Assembly: GCF_000304475.1 (NCBI RefSeq)
Contig: NC_018947.1
Span: 674,806 to 738,805, forward strand
Direction: 5' to 3'
DNA: 64,000 nt
Source: Kazachstania africana CBS 2517
Lineage: Eukaryota; Ascomycota; Saccharomycetes; Saccharomycetales; Saccharomycetaceae
The notes under the pieces are model-generated. The model searched no databases. It was not told the origin of the DNA and worked only from the letters and a program-made list of their open reading frames with translations. Shown piece by piece: positions 40,594 through 49,754 of the stretch (the stretch's first letter is position 1; every line of letters begins with the position of its first letter). Made by a program: the position numbers and the translations under genes.

Positions 40594-41673
40594 TTATTTA
40601 AACTCCTTGTCATAGTCAACAAGGGTAAATCTATATCTAACATCACCTTTCTCCATCCTTTCAAAAACTTCTGTGACACCTTTCTCACTGATCGGTACAG
40701 TTTCAACCCATATTTTAATATTGTTCTTCGCAACCAAATCCAACATGGTCTTAATTTCCATAACTGAGCCTATTCCACTATTACCAATCTTAACACCCAA
40801 TAATCCTAATGGAGCCAAGACTAACTTTTGGTCCTTATGAGGCGCTGCAATAGAGATAATAGTACCTCCGATCTTCATCACTTTCACGAACTTATCAAAG
40901 TTAATCTCTGTCAGAGAAGAGGCACAAACAACTACCAAATCTAAAGTATTATAATATTTTTCTTCCCAGTCTTTTTCTTCCATAGTAGCAATATAGTGAT
41001 CAGCGCCTAAGTTCACTGAATCTTCTCTTTTAGAATTGGTACGAGAGAAGGCGTACACTTCAGCGCCCACTTGCCTTAGCAAACAGTACGCCCATATGCC
41101 CAATACCACCAATACCGACGATGCCAACTTTTTGTTTGGGCCACAACCATTCCTTAGTAATGGAGAGAATACTGTGATACCGCCACACATTAATGGAGCT
41201 GCTAATTCACTAGGAATTTCATCTGGAACTGGAATGGCAAAATGCTCATGCAATCTGACATGGGAAGCGTAGCCACCTTGGGAAATATAGCCATCGTCGT
41301 ATGGCCTGTTATATGTACTGACAAATTTTGGACAGTACGGTTCATTGTTCTCTTTACAACGGTCACATTCCAAACAGGAAAAAGATTGTGCTCCGACACC
41401 AACTCTGTCGCCAATTTTTAATCCAGAATCACATTCAGGACCCAGCTTAACAATTCTACCTACAATTTCATGACCAACAACCATCTTATCTCTGAGTTCT
41501 CTCCAGTGTGAAGCAGCCGTATGGATATCGGAACCACACACCCCACAGCATTCAATCTCGATATCAACGTCATGTGGGCCGAATGCTTTAGGTTCGTAAG
41601 TAACTCTTTTAGGATGGGTCCAATCTTTAGTGTCTACGATACCGATTCCTTGAAATTTTTCTGGGTAGGACAT
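40594..41673 (-). CDS. ADH6: ADH6/ADH7-type NADP(H) alcohol dehydrogenase with a scrambled cofactor-binding segment
   Basis: This 359-residue zinc-dependent cinnamyl-alcohol-dehydrogenase-type enzyme would reduce aldehydes with NADPH. Catalytic zinc ligands (Cys46, His68, Glu69, Cys163) and structural ones (Cys100, 103, 106, 114) are present. Residues ~183-201, where the Rossmann glycine motif should be, do not match the family. The intact motif (V-G-I-V-G-I-G-G-I-G) is encoded in another frame of the same DNA. One base seems missing in the T-run at 41129-41133 and one extra near 41072. The two indels cancel, so the frame stays open. As written the product should not bind cofactor; two sequence errors or a decaying gene could explain it. 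Start at 41673 by homology; another in-frame ATG is at 41715. Confidence 0.85.
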   Translation of the reverse strand: MSYPEKFQGIGIVDTKDWTHPKRVTYEPKAFGPHDVDIEIECCGVCGSDIHTAASHWRELRDKMVVGHEIVGRIVKLGPECDSGLKIGDRVGVGAQSFSCLECDRCKENNEPYCPKFVSTYNRPYDDGYISQGGYASHVRLHEHFAIPVPDEIPSELAAPLMCGGITVFSPLLRNGCGPNKKLASSVLVVLGIWAYCLLRQVGAEVYAFSRTNSKREDSVNLGADHYIATMEEKDWEEKYYNTLDLVVVCASSLTEINFDKFVKVMKIGGTIISIAAPHKDQKLVLAPLGLLGVKIGNSGIGSVMEIKTMLDLVAKNNIKIWVETVPISEKGVTEVFERMEKGDVRYRFTLVDYDKEFK

Positions 41674-44174
41674 CTTAATCCAACTTTTCATAGTCTTTTT
41701 ACAAGTGTAAAGCAACAGAAAAGTGTCCTGGCAGCTTAAGAAGCACGCTCTTTATATATCTCATGACATATCACAGTCGATGGCTGAATGCTTTCGTAAT
41801 TGATTTGTGGTTTCGTACGAGACGTTTCGGCCGAGATACATCGCCCGAGGATAGTAACCATTAGTGCCGTATCTCGATTTATTGCTTTAATATCAGTTAC
41901 GTACAGAAGTTAAGAAACATGGATTTTCTGCCTCAGCACTATCCTGTGTATGCCGTCTCCTAGCTGACATATACTGACAAAAAGGTTATAGCTAAGGAAG
42001 TGATCGAACTAGTGGGGAAACTATCATATTTGCAGTGAAATTTCCTGACTAGGTCCACATATTTGAAACGCACATCCCTGTTCTAAAAAACATTCATTGT
42101 TTAGATACGATGATTGATCACAGTTGTGGTAGTTAGCAAATCTGTAATATTTATTAATTTGGGAACTTATATTTTTGACGTGAGGGAAGATCAGAGGATG
42201 ATCCCTTTATATTTTCGTTAATATTGTTCATTTTTGTTTAAGGTCAGTCAAGTTAGTGAAGTAATTCTTATTAATCAGTGGTTATACCAAATAATGCACT
42301 CGTTATATATAAAATATAATCATAATATAAAATAATATAAAGTGATACAAACTTTGATCAAACTTCAGTGTTCACCTGACTATTTATACCTTTTCCAACA
42401 CATTTTGATTTATGCCAATTATCATGTTCTAGATTTATGAGTCAATACGTTGTCATAATTATCGTACCATAATTATTGCATGATAATATATATTCGTGTT
42501 TATCACGCCATATATGGTTCGTGTCAACAAATGATCGTGTTTATCACACCATAATTATTGTTCATATCTTCTCTAACATTCTAAATTTGTCATTCTAACT
42601 ATCAAAACATTGAAATGTCAGTATATTGCCATTTCCAGCAATGTTTAGGTTGTCGGTTTTGCTGCCTGAGCTTTTTCTCCTTATATAGAGGATAACTAAA
42701 AAAGCCAAGGAAGTGGGTCCTGAATAAAACTACAAAAATATTTCTAGCGTTCAACTTTGACAGGGTTTATGTTTTCATATGCACGTTAACTTTCTTTTTT
42801 TGGAAAACAAATCCACAGGTTGGCCTTTAACTTATTTCGCAATAAAACCAGTATTCAATGAAACTGTATTTTTACTATAAGGGCACTCAAAGGAGTAGAG
42901 ATATTATTGATCATGTGCAATCTTGCCCAGCTAAACTGATACCCAAAAACTAAAGTCATAATGTCATCATGCCAAAAACAGATCCTCGCTCATCTTATGT
43001 ATAAAATTGACTGGATCGAAACATTTAACTTTTAAAAGAGGTTTTCTCCCCCTAGATAATGCCAATAGAATCCTTTTTGCAATCCATTTTTTGCATCTTC
43101 CTGTTTACGTAAAAGAAAGTCTCAAGAGTCTAGTGGGAGGTCGAGCGTTTAATGCCAAGAAATGAAAAGTTGCTTTTCTTCTTATATTTGCCTTGGCAGG
43201 CACACGTTATTATCGAAAATTTCCACGTTTTACGTCACTCACTTTTAAATTCTCGGCGAAATCACTAGCACCCTAGATTATCTAAAATATGCCTACTGAG
43301 GCTCGATACCATCCAATAACGAGATAGGTTTGATGATAGGCAGTTCAATGTCAAAAATGCTCTCTTTTGAGAAGATCATGAGCGTTTTCGTTTTTTTCTG
43401 TATTTCAAAACGACATTTCTATTACTGTCACAGTCTTCTAATAGAACCTAACAACGAGAAAGATGGAATTTATTGTACTTTTCAGAAGAAAATACCTTCT
43501 ACGACAAAGTTAGATATTCTCTGATGGGAGTATGGTGCTACAAAGCAAATTTTAGAAGTTTCTCTACACTGGACATTGTGGGTATGCCCCACGAACATTC
43601 AAAGAATGGCCGCTTTATTAGATTGTTCCTCGCTACCAACAAACACATATAGCAGAATATAGGGGCTCCTATGAGCACGGTAAACAATATTTTTCATATG
43701 CCTGGTTCTGATATTTTACAGAACCTGAAGTAAAAAAGTATTCTAGTGAGCTAAGCCATATCAGCTTAGGATGAATTAGGTTCAAACAGAAGTCTATATA
43801 ACTAGATGTAACTCTGTAACACTCACCTCAGGAGATACATGCTATCTGCCGCAAAGGTCAGGAAGAGATTACTATCATTCTGACTCAACTGCTTGCTGAC
43901 ACATGACTGTTCGGGCTATAATCTTAATCTAACAACAATCATCGTATATTTCGAACTATTTAGTGCACAAATCGCTTTAAGAGTCAAGTGGTACATTCAC
44001 TAGCACTATAGTAATCATCTTTAGCTGTTGCGTCGTTTTATTGACGTTTCGCTTTATTCGGTTCTATATAAATAGAATTGATATCAAATTTTTAATGCAA
44101 CCCGAAACCCTCCTTACAAGTAATTTGGATGTATCTCATCGCTAGCCACAAGATCGTATATAAATCATCGAACG
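41674..44174. other. 2.5-kb gene-free region; CGGCCG element near the ADH gene
   Basis: No gene supported. TTTCGGCCGAGA at 41825-41836, about 155 bases upstream of the ADH6/7 start, recurs upstream of the GRE2-like pseudogene. Around 42460-42560 short degenerate repeats occur (variants of CGTGTTTATCACRCCATA and ACCATAATTATTG). Near 44135-44142 a PAC-like CTCATCGC lies 33 bases before the DUP/COS gene. Confidence 0.45.
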
Positions 44175-44894
44175 ATGGATTCAAAAGATTCAGATGAGCT
44201 GTTAGGAGCAAGAGCTGAGCCGGCTACGATGCCGCTTCCCAGTACTGTATTTCGTAATCGATTTACATACGGCCTCAGCGAGATGTTCAAAACGAAACGT
44301 TGCCAAATATCTTACACTCTACTGCTGGCTTCAATCACTGCTGCTATAACGTTTGCAAATGTCCCGGGAAAGAGTGATACTTCTGCACTGCTCTTTGCTC
44401 TTTCCTTTTTTATATTAGTAGCAACAGCATTTGTGACAGCAACAGTCTTCATTAAAGAATTTAATACATTTGCAAAAGTAAAATTCTTTTTATACGTCGT
44501 TGAATATAAGCCTAACATTGATCCACACAGCTGGGACATCATTGCCTCGCATATGAATGTGTATCTATATAACGAAGGATATTGGTTTAGCCCCAGGTGC
44601 TTCTACGACGGACAAGCTGCATATCACTACTTTAAGAGTTTGATAGTGAAATCTCCACTTGCCAAGGATGTACATTCAAACGTCAATGGCAATCAAAATG
44701 CCATTCCTTTGGCCTCGATGAATGAAGCTGGTGTGGAAGCTGGTAATACTAATAATACGGAGTCTGAAAATGGTTTACAGGATGCTGATTTTGAATTGAA
44801 GGGATTTAGAGAGAAAGCTATAAAAGTTTATCGTAAGTCGCTTGACGAATATTGGCAAGCACATTTTGTAGGAGCCAGCGAGCAACTACCATAG
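44175..44894 (+). CDS. DUP/COS-family membrane protein
   Basis: This 239-residue protein has two adjacent transmembrane segments (about 54-75 and 78-100). They are followed by the signature of the DUP domain: D-P-H-S-W-D-I-I-A-S-H-M-N-V-Y-L-Y, a Trp, and F-Y-D near an aromatic-rich stretch. The C-terminal third is hydrophilic and Asn-rich and ends with a helix containing E-Y-W-Q-A-H-F. S. cerevisiae COS proteins sort cargo to the vacuole, and DUP240 proteins act in membrane trafficking. I cannot assign it to either subgroup. Families of this kind lie mostly in subtelomeres, which suits the surroundings. Start at the only upstream ATG. Confidence 0.75.
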   Translation: MDSKDSDELLGARAEPATMPLPSTVFRNRFTYGLSEMFKTKRCQISYTLLLASITAAITFANVPGKSDTSALLFALSFFILVATAFVTATVFIKEFNTFAKVKFFLYVVEYKPNIDPHSWDIIASHMNVYLYNEGYWFSPRCFYDGQAAYHYFKSLIVKSPLAKDVHSNVNGNQNAIPLASMNEAGVEAGNTNNTESENGLQDADFELKGFREKAIKVYRKSLDEYWQAHFVGASEQLP

Positions 44895-46269
44895 AGGCAC
44901 TTGAAACGATACTTCTTGGAGTGGATGATATGAAGCTTTTAGTGAGGAACTCCTTCATTCACATTCAAATACTTTTTTTTAATCAGCTGAATAAAATGCT
45001 ATGAATACTCTAGGCAGAATCTCCCTGGTTACTTATATGTTGTATATAACTCCCTCCAACATACTATGCAAAACACTGACGCCAAATTTTTACCACTTTC
45101 CATCATGCTCCCTTCAGCAGTGCATTCAAAGGTGAATAAAGCCTAGTTGGTTGCTATTCACCTCATGCGCTAAATTACAACCTATATAGTTCATGACAAT
45201 GAATGCAAGCGTCGTTCCTGTGGCCATGGCACTTACTCTCGGGATTATACTGACAAATATATAATTGGTTTCTGTCAACCTTTTAGAACAAGACTATGAA
45301 TTTAATGACGGAACACCGTCACAATTTCTAAAATTGTAATGATCTGTACTAATTAAGCTTTTGACACTCATCCATTAACTATTCTTTTTACACAGTTGAA
45401 ATGTGGTTAATGGCTTCATTTTTATAGATTAAGATTGTGAATAAATATAACGATGAAAGTATCAAAAGGTAAGAACTACTATACTATGTTGAGGCCTACA
45501 CGTAGCAACTGCATGAAAGCCTAAAACTAGCCAATTGTAATTTGCGACCTTACTCCCCATAGTAATAGGAGGACCCTACAGATTACATTCCATTCTATAA
45601 CTGGGGTCAACTAGCTAAACGCAATGGATCACACTCAAGTCACAACAGAATATCGTTTAACATATTCCTCTTGTTTTACTTTTGAAAATTCATATATTTC
45701 ATTAGCATCATATCATATCTAACATTGGCACAAAACAACAAGAAGAGAGGCTCTCTCATTAACCTGCAAGGACCCATCCCAGAGCTGTCGTTTGAAAATG
45801 CTTAGACTTCATTTATTCTTTGCGTAGCATCTATATCGCAAGACCAGCTTACAATACCTTTTTTACATATAACTAGGAGTCTTACGCATATTCTGGCCAT
45901 TCCTCTTACGGAGAATAATGAGTTTGACTATGGTAATAGTAGCATATCAATGACAAGACACAAAGGAAGCTCAAATGGACGTTACACTCTGCTAAACGTT
46001 GTTTACAAAAAATAATCATCACTATCAATTTACTAATCAATGACTTCCATTGAATGCATGCTGTGTAAAGCTGAGATGCTTGAAGAAGCTTTAGCTTTTT
46101 ACTTCGATGCTTTTATTTTTCTATATGAAAAAATCTCGAGCATCGAAAGAAAAATCTGTATATTTTTCAATTTACAGCTAACTGTTGGATCATCTTCTAT
46201 TGGAAGCCGCAATAACATACATATGCCTTCATTTGAGGGACCTGTATTACATTAAATAATCCCGTGTAA
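44895..46269. other. Gene-free region
   Basis: About 1.4 kb, AT-rich. A 71-codon frame at 46040-46255 ends 14 bases before the next gene but has no recognisable features. I cannot say whether it is a separate exon or chance. Confidence 0.4.
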
Positions 46270-47055
46270 ATGAAAGCAATTATCAGTGAGCGTTATTGTG
46301 TGATTGAAGGGTGGATCGTCGATCAGGTTGACCGTATTATCGTTCCAAAGTCGAAGATTGTGAAAAATCTGGTTCCAAAGAAGCTTGAACTTCTCAACAG
46401 ACAGTTTTTAATAGACTTTAAGAATGTCGATCTCTCCCAGAGTGTAATTTACGAATATACTTCGCAAGAATTACATGATTTGATAGATAAAGAGTTCTAT
46501 GAATTTTCCGAATTGCTAGATGGTAGGATAATTAACAAAGACGGAAGGATATACCAGAGAAGTAAAACAAAAATTAAGAGGACCTTCACTAAAAGATGTC
46601 ATCGTGTCTCTATACATGGTAGACAATACGTCTACTTGTTGAAATCACAAGCCAATCTTGCTCATATTCCAAATATGGCCGAAGTACTTACCAATGCGGA
46701 TAATGCAAAAGATAACCATGTTCTCTCAATGCTCGTCAGGACAGCCGCGTCGAACTTTACACCAGAACAATATAAATTAATTCAAGATTTTAACTCTGAA
46801 ATTATGGTACCTTTTTGTGTCGAACTTCTGAAGAAAGAGTACAACAGAGCCATCGAAAGTGATGAACCTTTCTTAGACACAGATATGGATGTGAGTACCA
46901 AAGCTTTTATCGAGAACATAGATAATACAACATTTGACGAATATGGAAATTATTTGGCACCTGCATTGTATTTTTTTCTCAATAGAGGGAATCCTTCAAT
47001 ATTCCTTTCTGACGATTTCGTATCACCCAAAAAACGGAAATATGATGAACCTTGA
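46270..47055 (+). CDS. Unrecognised 261-residue protein with a C-terminal nuclear-localisation-like motif
   Basis: I do not recognise this protein. It is mostly hydrophilic and looks globular. There is a basic patch around residues 98-112 (K-T-K-I-K-R-T-F-T-K-R-C-H-R), an acidic stretch (about 194-208) and a C-terminal P-K-K-R-K-Y, which resembles a classical nuclear localisation signal. No signal peptide, membrane segment or low-complexity run is seen. It stands alone in a gene-poor region, so it may be lineage-specific or acquired. A 71-codon frame directly upstream could belong to it if there is an intron, but I see no convincing splice sites. Confidence 0.6.
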   Translation: MKAIISERYCVIEGWIVDQVDRIIVPKSKIVKNLVPKKLELLNRQFLIDFKNVDLSQSVIYEYTSQELHDLIDKEFYEFSELLDGRIINKDGRIYQRSKTKIKRTFTKRCHRVSIHGRQYVYLLKSQANLAHIPNMAEVLTNADNAKDNHVLSMLVRTAASNFTPEQYKLIQDFNSEIMVPFCVELLKKEYNRAIESDEPFLDTDMDVSTKAFIENIDNTTFDEYGNYLAPALYFFLNRGNPSIFLSDDFVSPKKRKYDEP

Positions 47056-48442
47056 TGCCAGTAAATGAATTAGTACGTTGTTTGGGGAGAAACAAATTTG
47101 AATGACTGTGACCTCATTGATTCATCGTGACGTTATTATCCTCAACATTACACAATCGAAGAAGATATGTCTCTCTGGATCAGCGCACTTCTGTTTTCAG
47201 GAACCGCTTAGTTATGCAAGGGATAAAGTGCTTTGGAAACTGATGTGTAATTAGTGATGGCATCCTAGAAAAGGATTGCATTATCTCCAAGATGCTAGCA
47301 AGCAACTACATTCGAACAGAGACGATATAGAACGTATAATACCTTAAATCGACATATTGATAAAACAAAGGTCGACGCCAATGCTCTTTTTTTAGCTGTC
47401 GTAAGATATAAATGGGAATCTAGTGGCTGAAAAAATAATCTTTCAATGTGAAGGTACATAAAGTGGAGTAGCACGATTTTACTCCGTATGTCGCAATTCC
47501 CTTTGCGCTGGATGGACCATTTCATTCAATTGTTTGATTTCCATTTTTGATAGCCCACAGAATGAAGTTTATATTGAAGAAAGTCTTATGATTTTGAAAC
47601 TAATTTAGAACTTACAAATAACTGCTGACCTGTATGAACAGGTCATTTGGAGATGGTTCTTTATCAAGGTTTACTGACATTATAAGAAATATATTTTTTG
47701 CAGCTTATTTACTCCTTTTCACCATCTTAATTCGCCGAGGACTTTTAAAGAATCCTACATACTATTCCCTCCTATTCAATATTGGTTTCTTTTTTTTCAG
47801 TTCTTATTTGGCTACCTCTTTGTTCTCTGCTACTTGTATTGATCTTTTAAATATAAATTTACCCCACAACCACAAAGGCAAATGGCTCCTACTGTCACAG
47901 GTGATTAAGAAGGGTAGAATATGCAGTCATTGAAACTTCAAACAGCAAAGAAAGATGACTCTACCGCTAAAGCCAGTATGCGATGTAATGCATGCAACAC
48001 TTCTATCCAAGTTACATCAATTACTCAATATCGGTGACCATTTAGGCGTAGCACGTCTTGGAATGGTATCCAAACGTCTGGAAGGTTGGTTTTACACCTT
48101 CAAATTGAGTACAAATTCACTAAAATGTAACGTTTATTGATTTTCTACTTAGAGCATGTAACATTATACGTATAAATCTAATGCTAATCTTAGATATCAC
48201 TTTTTCACAGAGTTTTATCTCATATGCTCATGCGGGCTATACCTAACACTCCATGAGTAGAACACCGTTTATGCAAGTATGCGGCTTGTATACTTCATAT
48301 CTGACTGTGTAATATAGACCTAGCGATAGTGCTTGAAATTGTAACTTCAGTAGATATGTCGGTCATAACTGCGAAAATGTGTGTACAAAAGACCTTTAAT
48401 TAACAAAATATTTCACAATCCTTGAATTATATCCTTATATAA
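47056..48442. other. Gene-free region with doubtful small frames
   Basis: About 1.4 kb. A 99-codon frame (47634-47933, plus) is hydrophobic with two possible membrane segments, and a 61-codon frame follows at 47955-48140. Neither shows conservation that I recognise, and the AT-rich DNA makes hydrophobic frames likely by chance. Confidence 0.35.
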
Positions 48443-49469
48443 TTATAATTTACCTTCATACTTCAAGAGTTGAGCAGCGGTATCATCAACAGATTCCTTT
48501 AAGGTTCTGAACTTGAATCTTAACAGTTCTTTGGTCTTAGAGTTGTCAATTTTTGCACCAATTTGTCTATATTGGGCCCCAGTATGTGGGTTACAGACTG
48601 GAATATTATCTTTTAAGACTGGAAAGTCTTCATTCAAAATATTAACGATATCTTGGTCGATAAATTTACCACCAAATAAAAATAACCTCTGGCCGATTAA
48701 TTCCTCTTTTTGCATGGCTAAAATGTGAGCCTTAGCGACATCTCGTACATCGATGAAACCAATACATACTGATTCGAGTTTGTCGTCGGGCTTTGCGTTA
48801 ACAAGGCGGTTAACAATTTCACGCGATGTGTTTAGCTTACTTGTTATGTTTTTATCGAAGTTTTGTGGACCAAAAACGTTGACTGGATTGACAGTTGCTA
48901 ACTTGAATTTAACCTTATCCTTATTCGCTTCTAAAAATTCCCAGGCGGCTTTCTCAGCCAGCTTTTTGGAATCACAATAGGCAGCAACTGCATTAACTTG
49001 ACATGATTTCCAAGTATCAGGGTTCCAGTCGTCTCAGTTCTGAGTGTGTTCGCGTCATTTTCAATTTTGAGATCTTGAGCAGCAGCATAAGATAGAGTAA
49101 TGACAACACGTTCAACGGATTTTGCAGCATATTTCTTTATACGTTCCAAAATACCTTTAGTACCATTGACAGCTGGAATTAAAGGTCTTTTTAGTAATCA
49201 GTAGTTTCAAAAAAGAATGGAGAAGCAGTATGAAGGACAAACTTGATATCCTTGGCGTGCTTCTTGAAAACATCATCAAAAGCATCTAGTTTAGAGATAT
49301 CTTCAACAACTTCCATAGTGAAGCTTGGATTGTGAACGAATAGGTTTAGTAGCTTATCGACCTTGGCATGGAATCTGGCAGTCCCAATAACTTTGTAATT
49401 CTGTTCCAACAATTGGCTAACAATGTGTTGAGCAATGAAACCGGTAGCACCTGAAACGAGGACAGATAT
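48443..49469 (-). pseudogene. GRE2-like aldehyde/methylglyoxal reductase pseudogene
   Basis: The minus strand encodes, in three successive frames, a full-length extended short-chain dehydrogenase like Gre2 (NADPH-dependent methylglyoxal and aldehyde reductase). The N-terminal V-S-G-A-T-G-F-I-A-Q-H-I cofactor motif is readable, but the expected start codon at 49467-49469 is ATA. Two one-base losses follow, one near 49190 beside an A-run and one near 49035. The C-terminal half to 48443 (including A-Y-C-D-S-K-K, where the catalytic Tyr and Lys lie) is open in one frame. The start-codon change is not a homopolymer error, so this is probably a real, recent pseudogene. Confidence 0.85.
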
Positions 49470-49687
49470 TTTTGTTCTCTCTATTATTTTTTTGGTTTTG
49501 TATAGATTAGCTCTTCAACTCTGTTGAGATAGGTGAAAAATCTCGAAATAACCTCGATATACGCACAATTGAACAAGTTAACACATTATTTTGCGCCTTT
49601 ATACCAAAGTTTTAAGATCTCTCTTATTTCAGGCACACGTAGATTATAACTGCCCTTAATACTAATATTCTCGAAGGAACGGAATTA

Positions 49688-49752
49688 TTCGGCCGACCAT
49701 AAAGTACTACGTAATGCGGTTCCTTCGGCCAAAATTTGAACTTTTCGGCCGA
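49688..49752. promoter_or_regulatory. Cluster of three TTCGGCC(G/A)A elements upstream of the GRE2-like pseudogene
   Basis: TTCGGCCGA (49688-49696), TTCGGCCAA (49724-49732) and TTTTCGGCCGAG (49743-49754) lie 220-285 bases upstream of the old start codon. The same element stands before the ADH6/7-type gene at 41825. A CGG/CCG palindrome suggests a zinc-cluster regulator, but the factor is not identified. Confidence 0.5.
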
Positions 49753-49754
49753 GT

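Noticed and set aside
42460..42560. Short near-repeats that could suggest a CRISPR-like or satellite array
   Set aside because: Only two or three degenerate units with unequal spacing, in a eukaryote.
47634..48140. Two small plus-strand frames, the first hydrophobic
   Set aside because: AT-rich DNA readily gives hydrophobic frames; no conservation or paired signal was recognised.
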